A stretch of 64,000 nt of DNA from Sweltsa coloradensis (lineage: Eukaryota > Arthropoda > Insecta > Plecoptera > Chloroperlidae). The stretch covers positions 124,001-188,000 of the forward strand of contig JAMZAV010001446.1 in assembly GCA_024449915.1 (NCBI GenBank), written 5' to 3'. This document shows, piece by piece, positions 38,901 through 50,900 of the stretch. The stretch's first letter is position 1, and every line of letters begins with the position of its first letter. Made by a program: the position numbers and the translations under genes. Under the pieces are notes generated by a model, which did not search any database, was not told the origin of the DNA, and saw only the letters and a program-made list of their open reading frames with translations.

Positions 38901-41900
38901 GGAAGCCGTGTGCAGTGATCTAGTCTAAATCATGTGGACGCTATTGACGGGACTAGATTAAAAATACTAGTTCCCTTGCTTGTTGTACACAACATACCAT
39001 ATTCAACCAAATATAGCGCAATGTTCTTTTTCCCCAAAAATACAATGTCAAAAACAGCACTCGCATTATTTCCGCGCTCTTGCATTTGAATTTGAAATAG
39101 TGCCTGAACGTAGGCTACCCGCAATACAACTCCCGCGCATCGGCTGCTGCGCATCGCCTTGCCCACCACTCGACGCCAGCCGAACCCGTGACGTGAGGCG
39201 GGTAAGTGACGTCATCACGGGCTCTGCAAAAAATGAACACCAAAATATCTGCGCGTACAATTAAAAAGTTTTTTCTTGGGAATCGGTTCCGAATCGATTC
39301 TTTGGTCACAACGATATCATCCCTGAATTAGACTGGTGAACTCTGTTTGGCCTATGTGAGCTTGTGCTTGGCTCTACACTGTTAAAAAACATAGGACTAG
39401 GCTATAATATTGTTTCAAAATATTTTGTTGTAAGAATGAAACTTTAGGTTACCATATTGTACCAAATATAGGCTGACCTTTTTTAATTATTTAAGGTCTC
39501 AAAGTCCCTCCTTGGCCTATGCGAGCATCAGCATTTTTATGCGCCAATTTCTAACACCAAGTTACAGCGCTGTGTGACAAGGAAATACGTATAATTTACT
39601 GCTTCTGTCTGGCACTGCGCCAACAATATGACTAGGGATGCACATCAATACTTTTTCATTATCGATTATCAAAATGGTAATGTCATTATCGATAATGTCG
39701 ACATCACCAACAAAGCCTGTTGCGACCTCTAAGTGGAACCCCAAGTGTGGAAGTGTAAGTCAAAACAATACAATCGCTATTCCGTTTGCTGCCTCGCTTT
39801 GACAATCAATGTGTAGAGATGTGCAAAAATGGTGACAACGAAATTTGCGAATTTTTTTAAAGTTGCAATAATCCCTTCAAATTCAGTTTGCACATGAATC
39901 ATTGAATGGTACCAATTTCCAATTCGCGAATTTTCGCGAAATTTAGTTGATACCGCAAACTAGTGGCGAAATTAGCAAGTATGTCCTTAAATGCGAATAA
40001 GGTCACGAAATTTAAAAAAATAAAAAAATTTCAAAGTTTTGGTGGAGGTGCCGGGTCGAAGTCGAAATTGAATTAACACTGACTGGTACATATGGTGGAG
40101 GTGCCGGGTCATACAACGCGATTATGAGATCGAAATAATCGTTTGAACGAGAGTAAGCTCAAAATACTTCATATCCATATCAAAAGACATTACGTCATAA
40201 CAAATGCATAATTTCGTAAATTTGGTGGAGGTGCCGGGTAGACGAAATTAATTCTGGTAAAAACTGTCGGAAACTTTGAAAACTGAAGGCGCTAAAATTG
40301 AGCTTAAAGTCATAACGGATTCTGAACTTCACTCTCATGAGCTTGTTTTTCTTTTAAATCATTAAATTCAATCTTATCCTGAAACTTGGATTTATTTTTA
40401 AAGTTGTGCATGAGAAAATTGTGTTTTTTGGTAAATCGCGACAAATCGCGAATTTTTATTTTTGAGGTGCGAATTTTCAAACTTTAAAAAACCATTTTTG
40501 CACATCTCTATCAATGTGTCATGTTATTGGCTTCCTTTATAGACCGATAGCTCATTTCCAAACATAAATCTCAAATGTGTAACACCATCAGCCCAGCCAG
40601 TGAATGGCACAACTTGAGATAATCTCCGTCTTTGGAGTTTGGTTCGCGCCACTATTGACTAATTATTTGATATTTCAATAATGGATGAATTTTGGTTATC
40701 GATTATCGAAATTATATCCATTATTGATTCGATAATATTGATTATCGTGTGCATCCCTAAATACGACAGACACGGAGGACGCAATGCCATCTCCAGGCCT
40801 AATGGCGAGTGAATTGAGATGCAGAACAGATGACTGGGCGATAAGAACCGCTCCGCATAGAGATAAAGCTACGTCGTGATGGGCTGCGCATAAATAGGCT
40901 GCTGGAAAAACCATGTCGGCACAAGCTCCGTGGAAATCGACTGCAGGAATAACGGCGCGTAAAATAAAAATATTTCGTTAAATATTCCTTTTTAGTTTTT
41001 TTATAATCTTGGTTATTTGATTTTTCGGCACAATACGGTATATTCATTCATTGAATTGTAAATAAAAAATGCCTTGTGTACTTTTTTATTTTATTTTATG
41101 TTCTATTTTTTCTTGAAATGATTCAGAAAAATTAGGGGTCGTGCTATATTTGAGATCGTTCTATATTCAGTCCAATACGGTAATCTAACTATTATGATGT
41201 GAAGCTAACTGTACTGTCTGACCAAGTGTGTGCTGATCAGAATGTAGGGGTTGGTTGACATTTTCATATTTATGATATCCAAAAATACAAGCAACATAAT
41301 ATGATGTTTTAAGATCCAGAATTGCAACGTCCAGTTAAGTTATCTGTTGGTTAACTTTCTAATAAAATACATTCAAAGTTACTGACTGTTGGTTGAATGG
41401 GCAATTAAGTTTGCTTGCTACTTAAGCTTGACATTGAAATACCGGACCTTAATGAAGTAAATGAATGAATGTTCCTTTATGGCAACCAACAAACTATTTA
41501 CCTTGATGTAGAAATGTTTTTGTTTTTTCCAGTTGATGTACAATGGTGTACAACAGTGTGCAGATGCCAACGTCCGAGCAAACCTCATACGTAGTGTCGG
41601 AACATTAGGCATGATAATAACCGGCTCGACTGAAGAAAGCAATCATTTGATGCTAAAGGTAACTGCTACAGGCTAAAATTCTTCATTTGTTCAATTCATA
41701 GTAAGCACTTAGTTTTTGTATCAAAATTAAACATCTCTATGCAGAAAAATGTAGATTGGTGAAGAGGTTACAGGCTAGATAAGAATTAGGGTTGCCGTGC
41801 ATCGTGCAAGTGCAATCAATAAATGTTGATATTTTTACTTTTTAGTTTTTAGTATTGGTTTGAAAACTGTAGGGCTGTGCGAGTACTCGATTTCTCGAGC

Positions 41901-44900
41901 TTTTTCGAGCTTCAGTTTTGAGCTCGCGCCGAGCCGAGCTTGATTTTAGGCTCGATTTATTCGAGCCGAGCCGAGCTTGGCTTTATGCTCAATTTATTCG
42001 AGCCGAGCCTACAAAAACACGCAGTACACGCGCTCATTTTCATCAACACTCAACAGACAAGTCTTGTCAAAACTTTCGCGGAAGAATGCGGCAGCCTGAG
42101 CGGGCTGAGCCAGCGATCAACGGTCAACGGTCGACGCAGTAGAATGCGATAGGCCTAGGCCTAGAATGCAAACGTGTCTCTCTCATGTGGGAAAACCTAT
42201 CACACTATCGCCCGCGCTGAAGCTTTCATCGCAAAATAAGCCTAGGAAAGAAAGGAGATAAGCCAAGGAATAACAATCCAATGCGTCGTGATCGTAGAAA
42301 CATAATCACATCGCAATAATTCTTCTTCCAACTAGTTCCACACCGAGCATCTTTGTTCTTCGTCAGCTGTGAGTTGAGTTGGTTGCTGGTTGGTTGGATC
42401 GACCGAACGCGCACACAGTTCGCGCAGGTGTCACGTGTCGGCTTACAACGCGCTCTGTTGTCAACTCGAGTTACTCTTTAGCAGAGTCGACAAAGAAGTT
42501 TCCCCGGGTCTTCTTTATCGACTCTGCAGGCAGCGGGCAGGCTCCGCGGGAAAGATCGCATCGACGTAGCGCGTAAAATAATAAACCCGTGAATTAGCCT
42601 AAAAACGGTCGCGAAAAATACCCTGATCTTATAATCGGCTCCGGGTAATTTCTAGAACCGGGTACCCGATGACATCCCTAGAAAATAATGTAGCCTAACC
42701 ATTTTTTTTTTTAAATTTTTTAATTTATTTACTTTTTTTTTTTTGAAAAAGCTCGGCTTGGCTCGGCTCGAAAATCAAGCTTTTGTTTTTAATACTCGGC
42801 TCGGCTCGACTTAAAAATTCTAGGCTCGCACAGCCCTAGATAACTGTATCAAAATTAGGCTCATATTTTCTCACATACGAGTGCATCCTTTTGTTCCTAA
42901 AACTCATTATCCCCCCCCCCCCCACGCTTGGCTGGCCAGACCAATTGTAGTGAGAGCGTGCGAAGTAGGTCACCTCAACAGATGCTACCACTGTGTCTTT
43001 GTGAAGGTCATACGTTTGGGAAATCTTAGCTATGTGAAGTTTCGTCTTAGCTTTAGATGTAATCGTTTGCAGGAAATTTCATTCATTTGCGAGTTAGTAT
43101 TATCAGTAGAGATACTTTTTTTAGCATTTAAATTTAGAATATTTAGCATTATTTTTGACAAATTTAGCATTTTGTAACATAAATTGTTTTCCCTTCCACC
43201 AAAACCCTAAATGTATAGTGTTTCTTACACTTCTAATGGTAAATGATAAATTATAGGAACATTTCAATTCAATGTAGATAGTCATATAAAATGGTAGAAA
43301 ACATTGATCCCACACATAACAAAAACTTGTAACAATACAGCCAAACCTTACACACTCAAAAGAAATGAGATCTAAAAAACGGACCAAGCTCATCTACCCT
43401 TCCACATTTGCGCATTCTTAATTCATAAACGTACAGTGTCCCGTAACAACACCCTTGAAAAGCTTGGCAAAATAGAATTTGCAACTATTAATTTAAACGT
43501 AATTAATAGTTCATCCAAATTCTTTTTTTCTAATTAATTTTAACGTAAATGGTCATGCAAATTCTATTTTGCCAAGCTTTTCAAGGGTGTTGTTACAGGA
43601 CATTGTACGTTTATGAATTAAGAATGCGCAAATGTGGAAGGGTAGATGAGCTTGGCCCTTTTTTTTAGATCTCATTTCTTTTGAGTGTGTAAGGTTTGGC
43701 TGTATTTTTACAAGTTTTTGTTATGTGTGGGATCTCATTACTTTTTCAAGTTCCATTGCAAAATTATTTGTTAAAATACAAAACATTTTATCAAAGTTGA
43801 TTTAATTGCTATGGTATTACCAATTAACAATAGAATGAAAAAATATGGTGGTCCAAAGACTTGCTTTTTGTAAACAATGTAGGCGATTATTGTCACGTAA
43901 CTATAGTTACTTGTTGATTGTATGCATGTATAAGGCTTATTTTAAAACCTTTATTTGGAAGCCTTCCAGCAATTTTTTGAAACTTTTACTTTCAAAGGGA
44001 ATTACATTACTATTACCTTAATGTCCATGTAAAATATGAATGTTGTAGCCCCACCCGTTTGGTCAGAATCGCTGGGCAATTGAAACTGACGAATTAGATA
44101 GTAGCCAGTAGTAGCCAGTAGTAACTAACGTCCTTAAAGTGATTTTGAGCATGTTTCAAGTCATATTTTCACCAAGAAGGAATGCTCGTACCCCAACCAA
44201 ATTTGGCATGTGTTGTCGGATACCTAAATCCCCTCGATTTTGATAGTTTTCAAGTTCACATCACGTTTCATGATGGCTAGGGGACACCTCAAAATCACCC
44301 CAACTCTGCTTGCTGTAATAGGTACCTGAGTGTGTAGCGCACCACGGCTTGGCTGCGGCGCCCTAATGGGCACCTAGATAAACTAGTTCTCAACAGGCAT
44401 TAAAAACATTATTATTATTATTATAGGTAACAAGCTAGCAACTACAGAATGAAGTGAAGCGATACTGAATAAGAGAGGGGGTGTGCATCACAATAGATGC
44501 TCGTATTGACCTTGAGCGACGTGTTATGGTATCGGTTGTGACGAGGTGAGATAGTGCTATCAGTGCAGCGATTGATGCTGCCCAGCAAGCAATTACCATT
44601 ACCGTAATGTCTTGACTGGAATTATTTGACAACATTCTGCAGAAAGATATTTCTTTTAGGTTCTAGTGAACTGTACATGGAAAGCTTTGCCTCATTTCCG
44701 CGTGTGCCTCATTGTCACAGTTATGTAATACTAGGAAAACGCTAAAGTCCCGCCGCGTTGATGGATGAGCGTTTTTGTAAGTTTTTAGTTTGCGTGGGAC
44801 CACTTTTCCTTTGCAAGTGCTTTGTGAATGCATTGTAGGTGATTGTTGTCAAGTTTCTATTGTTACTTGTTAATTGTTATTATAAACCTCGAAAAAACTC

Positions 44901-47900
44901 ATATTTAAACCTTTATTTCTATGGATTCTGGCTATTTTTTTCAACTTTTTCTTTCAAAAAGCAATACATCACCATTACTTCAATGTCCATGTGAAATACT
45001 AGGAAAACGCTTAAGTCCCGCCGCGTTGTTGGATGAGCGTAATTGGTGCATTGAGCTGCCATGTGTTATGCGAATTTTCTGTTCTGTGGCAAAATCATTA
45101 CTTAGTTGAAATTTTTTTAAATTAAATTAAATTAAATTAAAAATTAACTTTATTTTTTTAATTTTTTTTTAATTAATCGTAATTGTTAAAAAAATCGTAA
45201 AATTGCGATTTTCATAAGAAATAATTTCTCGATTGCGCTCAAATTTTACACTAATATATTAATTCATAAAATAAAGGTTCTGCGAAAAAATGATTACGAT
45301 CGGATAAAGCATGTAGGTGTTTTAAGTCAAAGAGTTGTTTAAAAAAAGAAAAAACCTGTAAAATTTCGATTTTTATGATAAATATTTTTTCAATTGCGCT
45401 CAAATTTCACAAAAATATCTAAATTCATAAAATAAAGGTTCTGTGCAAAAATCATTAAAATCGGATAAAGCATGTAGGTGTTATAAGTCGAATAAATTTT
45501 TTAAAAATTGAAAAAAATCGTAAAATTGCGATTTTCATGAGAAAAAATTTTCCGATTGCGCTCAAAAACGTGGCAGTTCTAAGTTTAGAGATTTCGAAGG
45601 CCTCCATAAAATTTCATCGCAATCGGATTATCGGTTTAGCCGGAATCGTGTGGACAAACAGACAAAAATACAGAAAAAAAAAAAAAAAAACATTCCGGAT
45701 TTTTTTCTCCAGTGTAGTGAAATGGAATCTTCGCTTCGCTCGCTACGCTCATCCAATAAACGTTGTAGCCCCACCCGTTTGGTCAGAATCGGCCCAAATG
45801 TCACGAAAATATCGCACTAAAAATCGAAAAAAATCGTAAAAGTACGATATTCATGAGAAATATTTCTTCGATTGTACCCAAAAACGTGGCAGGTCTAAGT
45901 TCAAAGATTTCAAAGGTCTCCAGAAAATATCATCGCAATTGGAGTATCGGTTTAGCCGGAATCGTGTTAACAAACACACGAAAATACAAACGGAAAAAAC
46001 AAGAAAAACGAAAAAAAATCGTAAAATTGCGATTTTCATGAGAAATAATTTTTTGATATCGCTCAAAATGATGGCAGTTCTAAGTTCAAAGATTTCAAAG
46101 GTCTCCAGAAAATTTCATCGCAATTGGAGTATTGGTTTAGCCGGAATCGTGTTAACAAACACACAAAAATACAAACAAAAACAAAAAAGAAAAACAAAAA
46201 AAATCGTAAAATTGCGATTTTCAAGAGAAATAATTTTTTGATCGATTTTTCCTACGGTGCAGTTCTAAGTTCAGAGATTTCAAAGGTCTCCATAAAATTT
46301 CATCGCAATCGGAGTATCGGTTTAGCCGGAATCGTGTTCACAGACACACAAAATTACAAAAAAAAAGAAAAGTAAGAAAAAAAACATTCCGGATTTTTTT
46401 CTCCAGTGTAGTAGAATGGAATCTTCGCTTCGCTCGCTACGCTCATCCAACAAATATTTGCCAATTTGGACTTGAATTCAATTGTGTTTTTTCACTTAAA
46501 AAATCATTGGACCTTGGCTACTTGAATTTTTTTTGTATTTTTATGCAATAACTTTATTGTGACATCTATTGTGTAAGAGATCGTAAATTTGTTACTAACC
46601 ATGAATTAATAATTAATAATACTAATAATCTTAACGCAGTTCCAACTACCATATTTACTCGATTATAGGCCGCCCTCGAGTAAAGGCCGCACCCTTATTT
46701 TGACCACTCAGATTTTAAAGATTTGGATATAAATACTATTAATAAATAGCTTCACATAATGGCCGCATCCCACTTTTTGAACTTGTCAATTTCAAATATA
46801 CCCGAGGCTTATACTCGCATAAATACAGTATGTCGGGTTGAGTGGTGGTTTTCCACCATTATCTAAGGCATGAAAATGTACCTGGTAGTAGATACTAAGC
46901 TTGCCAGACTGTTTCTTCCTCATCATCTAACTCCTTCCTCTCCACCAATTTACTCCACTCTCTTCTGTCCTCCCACAGCTATACTCTTACCACGTGAATT
47001 AATATTACTTTTAACCCTGCATTACTCGCGTGGGGTAATATATACCCCAATGCTACAAAATCCTGTGTTTCTCAGTAGTGTTCAAACTTACCGCCCTCCC
47101 ATTTTATGTATTCTCAAGTTACTCTATCTTTGATGTTTTTAACAACTACATGTTAGTTGGGGTTCTTAGTTTTAGCAGAAAAAAATATTAAAGTTGGTTT
47201 GGTGTAGTAAAAAAAAAACGGTATCAAAATTTTATCTTATCTCTATAGTAGCGATAAGTCACTCAACGATAATAGTACAAGATTTATGTCAACAAATTAA
47301 AATGAAAAAATATTTAAAAAATTTACCTCACTAAGGAAATTTAATATTTTTTAAAAGGAGGTCGTACTACATAAATTCCAAGCGAATTATGTTAAGTTTC
47401 TTGAAATAAAATACCAATTTAATTCACAAACATTCCTTAAATGGTGTTTCTATCTTAAAACAGTAGTCAAGTACATTCCAATAAAGTAAAATATGTGAAC
47501 CCTACATCTAAACACCATCATAACTCCAAAATGCAGGTATTTTAACTATGGGGTATATATACCCCACGCGAGTACTGGTGCTAAATAAAAACGCGCGACT
47601 CGCGAGTAATGCAGGGTTAATTAGGGCTGAGCAAAAAAAATTATACTATTTTGATACAAGTGTGTATCGATCGATACAAGTGGGAATATTTTCAATATAA
47701 ATAATTGGGTTTAAATTCGAATGTCAAAATTTACACAAAAAATGCTAATTTTGGTAATTTTGGTGGACGTGCCGGGCAGTCAAAATTAAAATACATGGTA
47801 CATAGGCTTATTATGGTGAAGGTGCCGGGTCTTAAAAGGAGATTGTGAGATCGTTAAAATCGTTGACGTTATGAGTTTTTCGTGATGATACCTTATTAAT

Positions 47901-50900
47901 TAGTTATTGTATTAGGCTGAAAGAGTGACATAAAGAGATAGGGTGCCAACAGCTTACCTTAAATGGAGTATGTGCGTTGTGCGCCACGAAAGATAACATA
48001 AATAATTTTGTAATTTTTTTTTTTTACAAACAATAACAATCATTGTGATATAAAAAAAATTGTGTGATATCGTATCGATAATTGAATGATATGTCATAGC
48101 CCAGCCTTACTATAATGTGAAAAAGGCTTACCATATTATGTAATAATCTCACTCTCAAGCACACAAAAACAAACATACAATCACAGAACCATAACCAATC
48201 TTTTTAGTTTTTATATTTATGTTTTTATTTATTGTTTGTTGCTGTTTTCGTTTACCCACGTTTACTATTATCTCATCATCATGCTTATAGCAGCCCAGTA
48301 GACAGGCCTCCCTCTCCATTCTATCCATGTTAGGGATTTTAAGGAAGAATCTATTCCTGTCTGGATCGATTCCAAATTGTAGGAATCGATTTGTTACTCG
48401 TCAGTTTAAATGTTTGTGCGTCTTGTTTTTGGGCATGGCAGAGCGGTAAACCACGTGTCCACTGTCCCCCCCCCTCTCCTCCAGATGCTGATAGTGCGCT
48501 ACACCAGGCAGTATAGTCAACAGATGACAACGTATCATTGAGCAATAACTCGTTCCGTAAAATGCGGCAGACGTCATCACGGGCTCCGCGGCTCCACCAA
48601 AATAGTGGCGCGTCCAACCAAAACATTTTTTCTCCGGAATCGTTTTCAATAAGGTCACAACAATCGGTTTTAAGAATAGATGTCATCCCTAATACATGCT
48701 GTCCTGTCATTTTGTCAATCACTTACATTAACCTGTAGTAAATTAGATATGTAAAGATCTAAATTTGATTCCCACTAAGTATGGTGTGCCCTGTTGCAAT
48801 TAATAATTCAAGTTACTAGATGTTGACCACATGAAATGGATATTTGTTTGCAGAGCATCGGAAAGTTTCTACTCGACGTGGGAGGAAAGGAGGCGGAGTT
48901 GTGGGTGGCAGCGGAGGCCTTGGACACCATCATGGATGTGTTCGGAGAGGATGAGACGGACAAGGCAGCGGCAGAGATCAACTTGGTTGACAGGCTCAAC
49001 AGTCTTCTTCCACTTCTCAAGCATAAGGTAGGACATCATACATATAGCATGTTACTTTTATCCTGCATATCTACGTATATAGGCCTAGTAGGCCATTTGC
49101 ACATTTTGTTTTATGCTTACGATGCACAATGTACTGAATGCAGCTTGCTTGCGATGCAAATACACTTTTCCCGGTTCTGGTGTGGCCAATTTAGTTACAG
49201 ATAGACCATACGTTTTGATTGCGGGTAGCAAAAAAGCTGTACTACTACTGGTATGTGTGAGGATTTACAAAAAATGATGTACAGTAAGTAGTAGGCCTAT
49301 GTGCTCAAAAATTTTAATTCAATTAATTAATATCGAGCCCTATTTCCAACTAAGTCGGATAGAGGGTGGGAGGTTCCCACCACATTCTTGGCTCCCCGGG
49401 GTTATCGAAGCCATGCCTGACGCTTCTCCCACATCATCTTTTTCTTCCTCTGCATCATCTACTTCCCTTTCTTCCTCTCCGCTGTCTTCTTCCTCAGGGG
49501 CCTCCACCAGTTTTTGCCATATTTTTCGTTCTTCCCAACATCTTTCCTTGTTAATCCTTTCCCACCCATCTCAGTCTGGGCCTCCCTCTTTTTCTATGTT
49601 TGTTTCCTACGTCTTGTTCATACTGCATCTTCGGAATCCTGTCCTTCTGCATCCTCTCCATGTGTCCAAACCACCACTTCAGTCTTTCTTTCTTTAGTTT
49701 AAACTCTCTACTCCTAGTTCTTTCCTTATCTTTGTGCTCCTCATCTTAATAATAATTCAATATGGAAGAAAAATGTAAATTAAAAAAAAAAAAAATTGCA
49801 AAGAAGGCTATAAAGTTCACATTTATTTTTCATAACTTTACAAAACCGACCGTATGTCTATATGGTCGACCATCCATCGTCAAAAAACCAAGTATGCTCA
49901 CAATGACTTTATCGGGTCACATACTTGGCGTCATTTGTGCGATGTCTGGAAGCGAAGCCAATGCGTGAGCACCTCCCTCCAACCTCATTCTCAACTCACA
50001 AAGCGTGCTGCACACAGGACTTCAATAGAGTGGCCCCCGCCGTATTGACAACATCGGCGGTAGGCAGGAGGATTTTTATTTTTGCGAACTCAAATTCTTT
50101 ATGCGTTAAAAAAATGCTTGCCTTATTTAAGATGAAGCAAAAAATCATGGTTCAAGAGCTACCCTCGACAAATCCCCGAGGAGTACTCTCGCAAGGCGTA
50201 ATATCCACTCACAACGAGGTGGCGCAGGTAAACCGGGGCCTGGGGCAAAGCCCCAGCCGCCGGAGGCAAATCCGCTGAAGGCGTAAATTTTTTGGGGTCC
50301 TGTGTTATATTTGGTGGCCTAAAACGCGATTTGAGGCGACATCTAATCTTAAAAAAAGGATTAAAAGAAAGCTAATATTGCATTACTAACTCCTTACGTC
50401 ACGTCATAGGAGTTCGATCCTCAGTCACTTAGGCCTAGGCCACACAAAGCCTAGGCCTAGGACCGCGGCACAATGCGAGTTCAAATAGGCCTAGGGCCTA
50501 CCACCTGCTGGATTTACGTCTATGTTTTCATGAGGATGGGCAAGGTCACTGATTTTATAATTAAAATAAACACTACTTTCGTTTATTATGATTTGTAAAA
50601 CTAAATCCCAGATCGCGGAAGGCCTAGGCCCTAGGCCAGTGTCCTCCCCAGAAAAAAATGATAGCTGGGTATTCCATAAACATTGCCGGGTACGGCCAAA
50701 AATAGTGGGGGTCCGGGGGCTTGCCCCCGAAAAAATTTTGAAATCCTAGATTCGATTTGGTGAGTTTTAGAGGTTTTTGAAGCCCTTTTAAAGTAGCCTA
50801 TTTTAGTTGGTTTAGTTGTATGAACATTTCAAATTTGATTGAAATCATATTCTAAGCCTACTTTCTCCTTTGTAATGTAGGCTATGTGAATTACTGTAGT

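Noticed and set aside
48351..48722. 123-codon minus-strand frame
   Set aside because: It lies within a hAT MITE and runs past its end; nothing recognisable in the translation.
49299..49697. 132-codon serine-rich plus-strand frame
   Set aside because: It is the antisense shadow of a LINE reverse transcriptase fragment on the minus strand.
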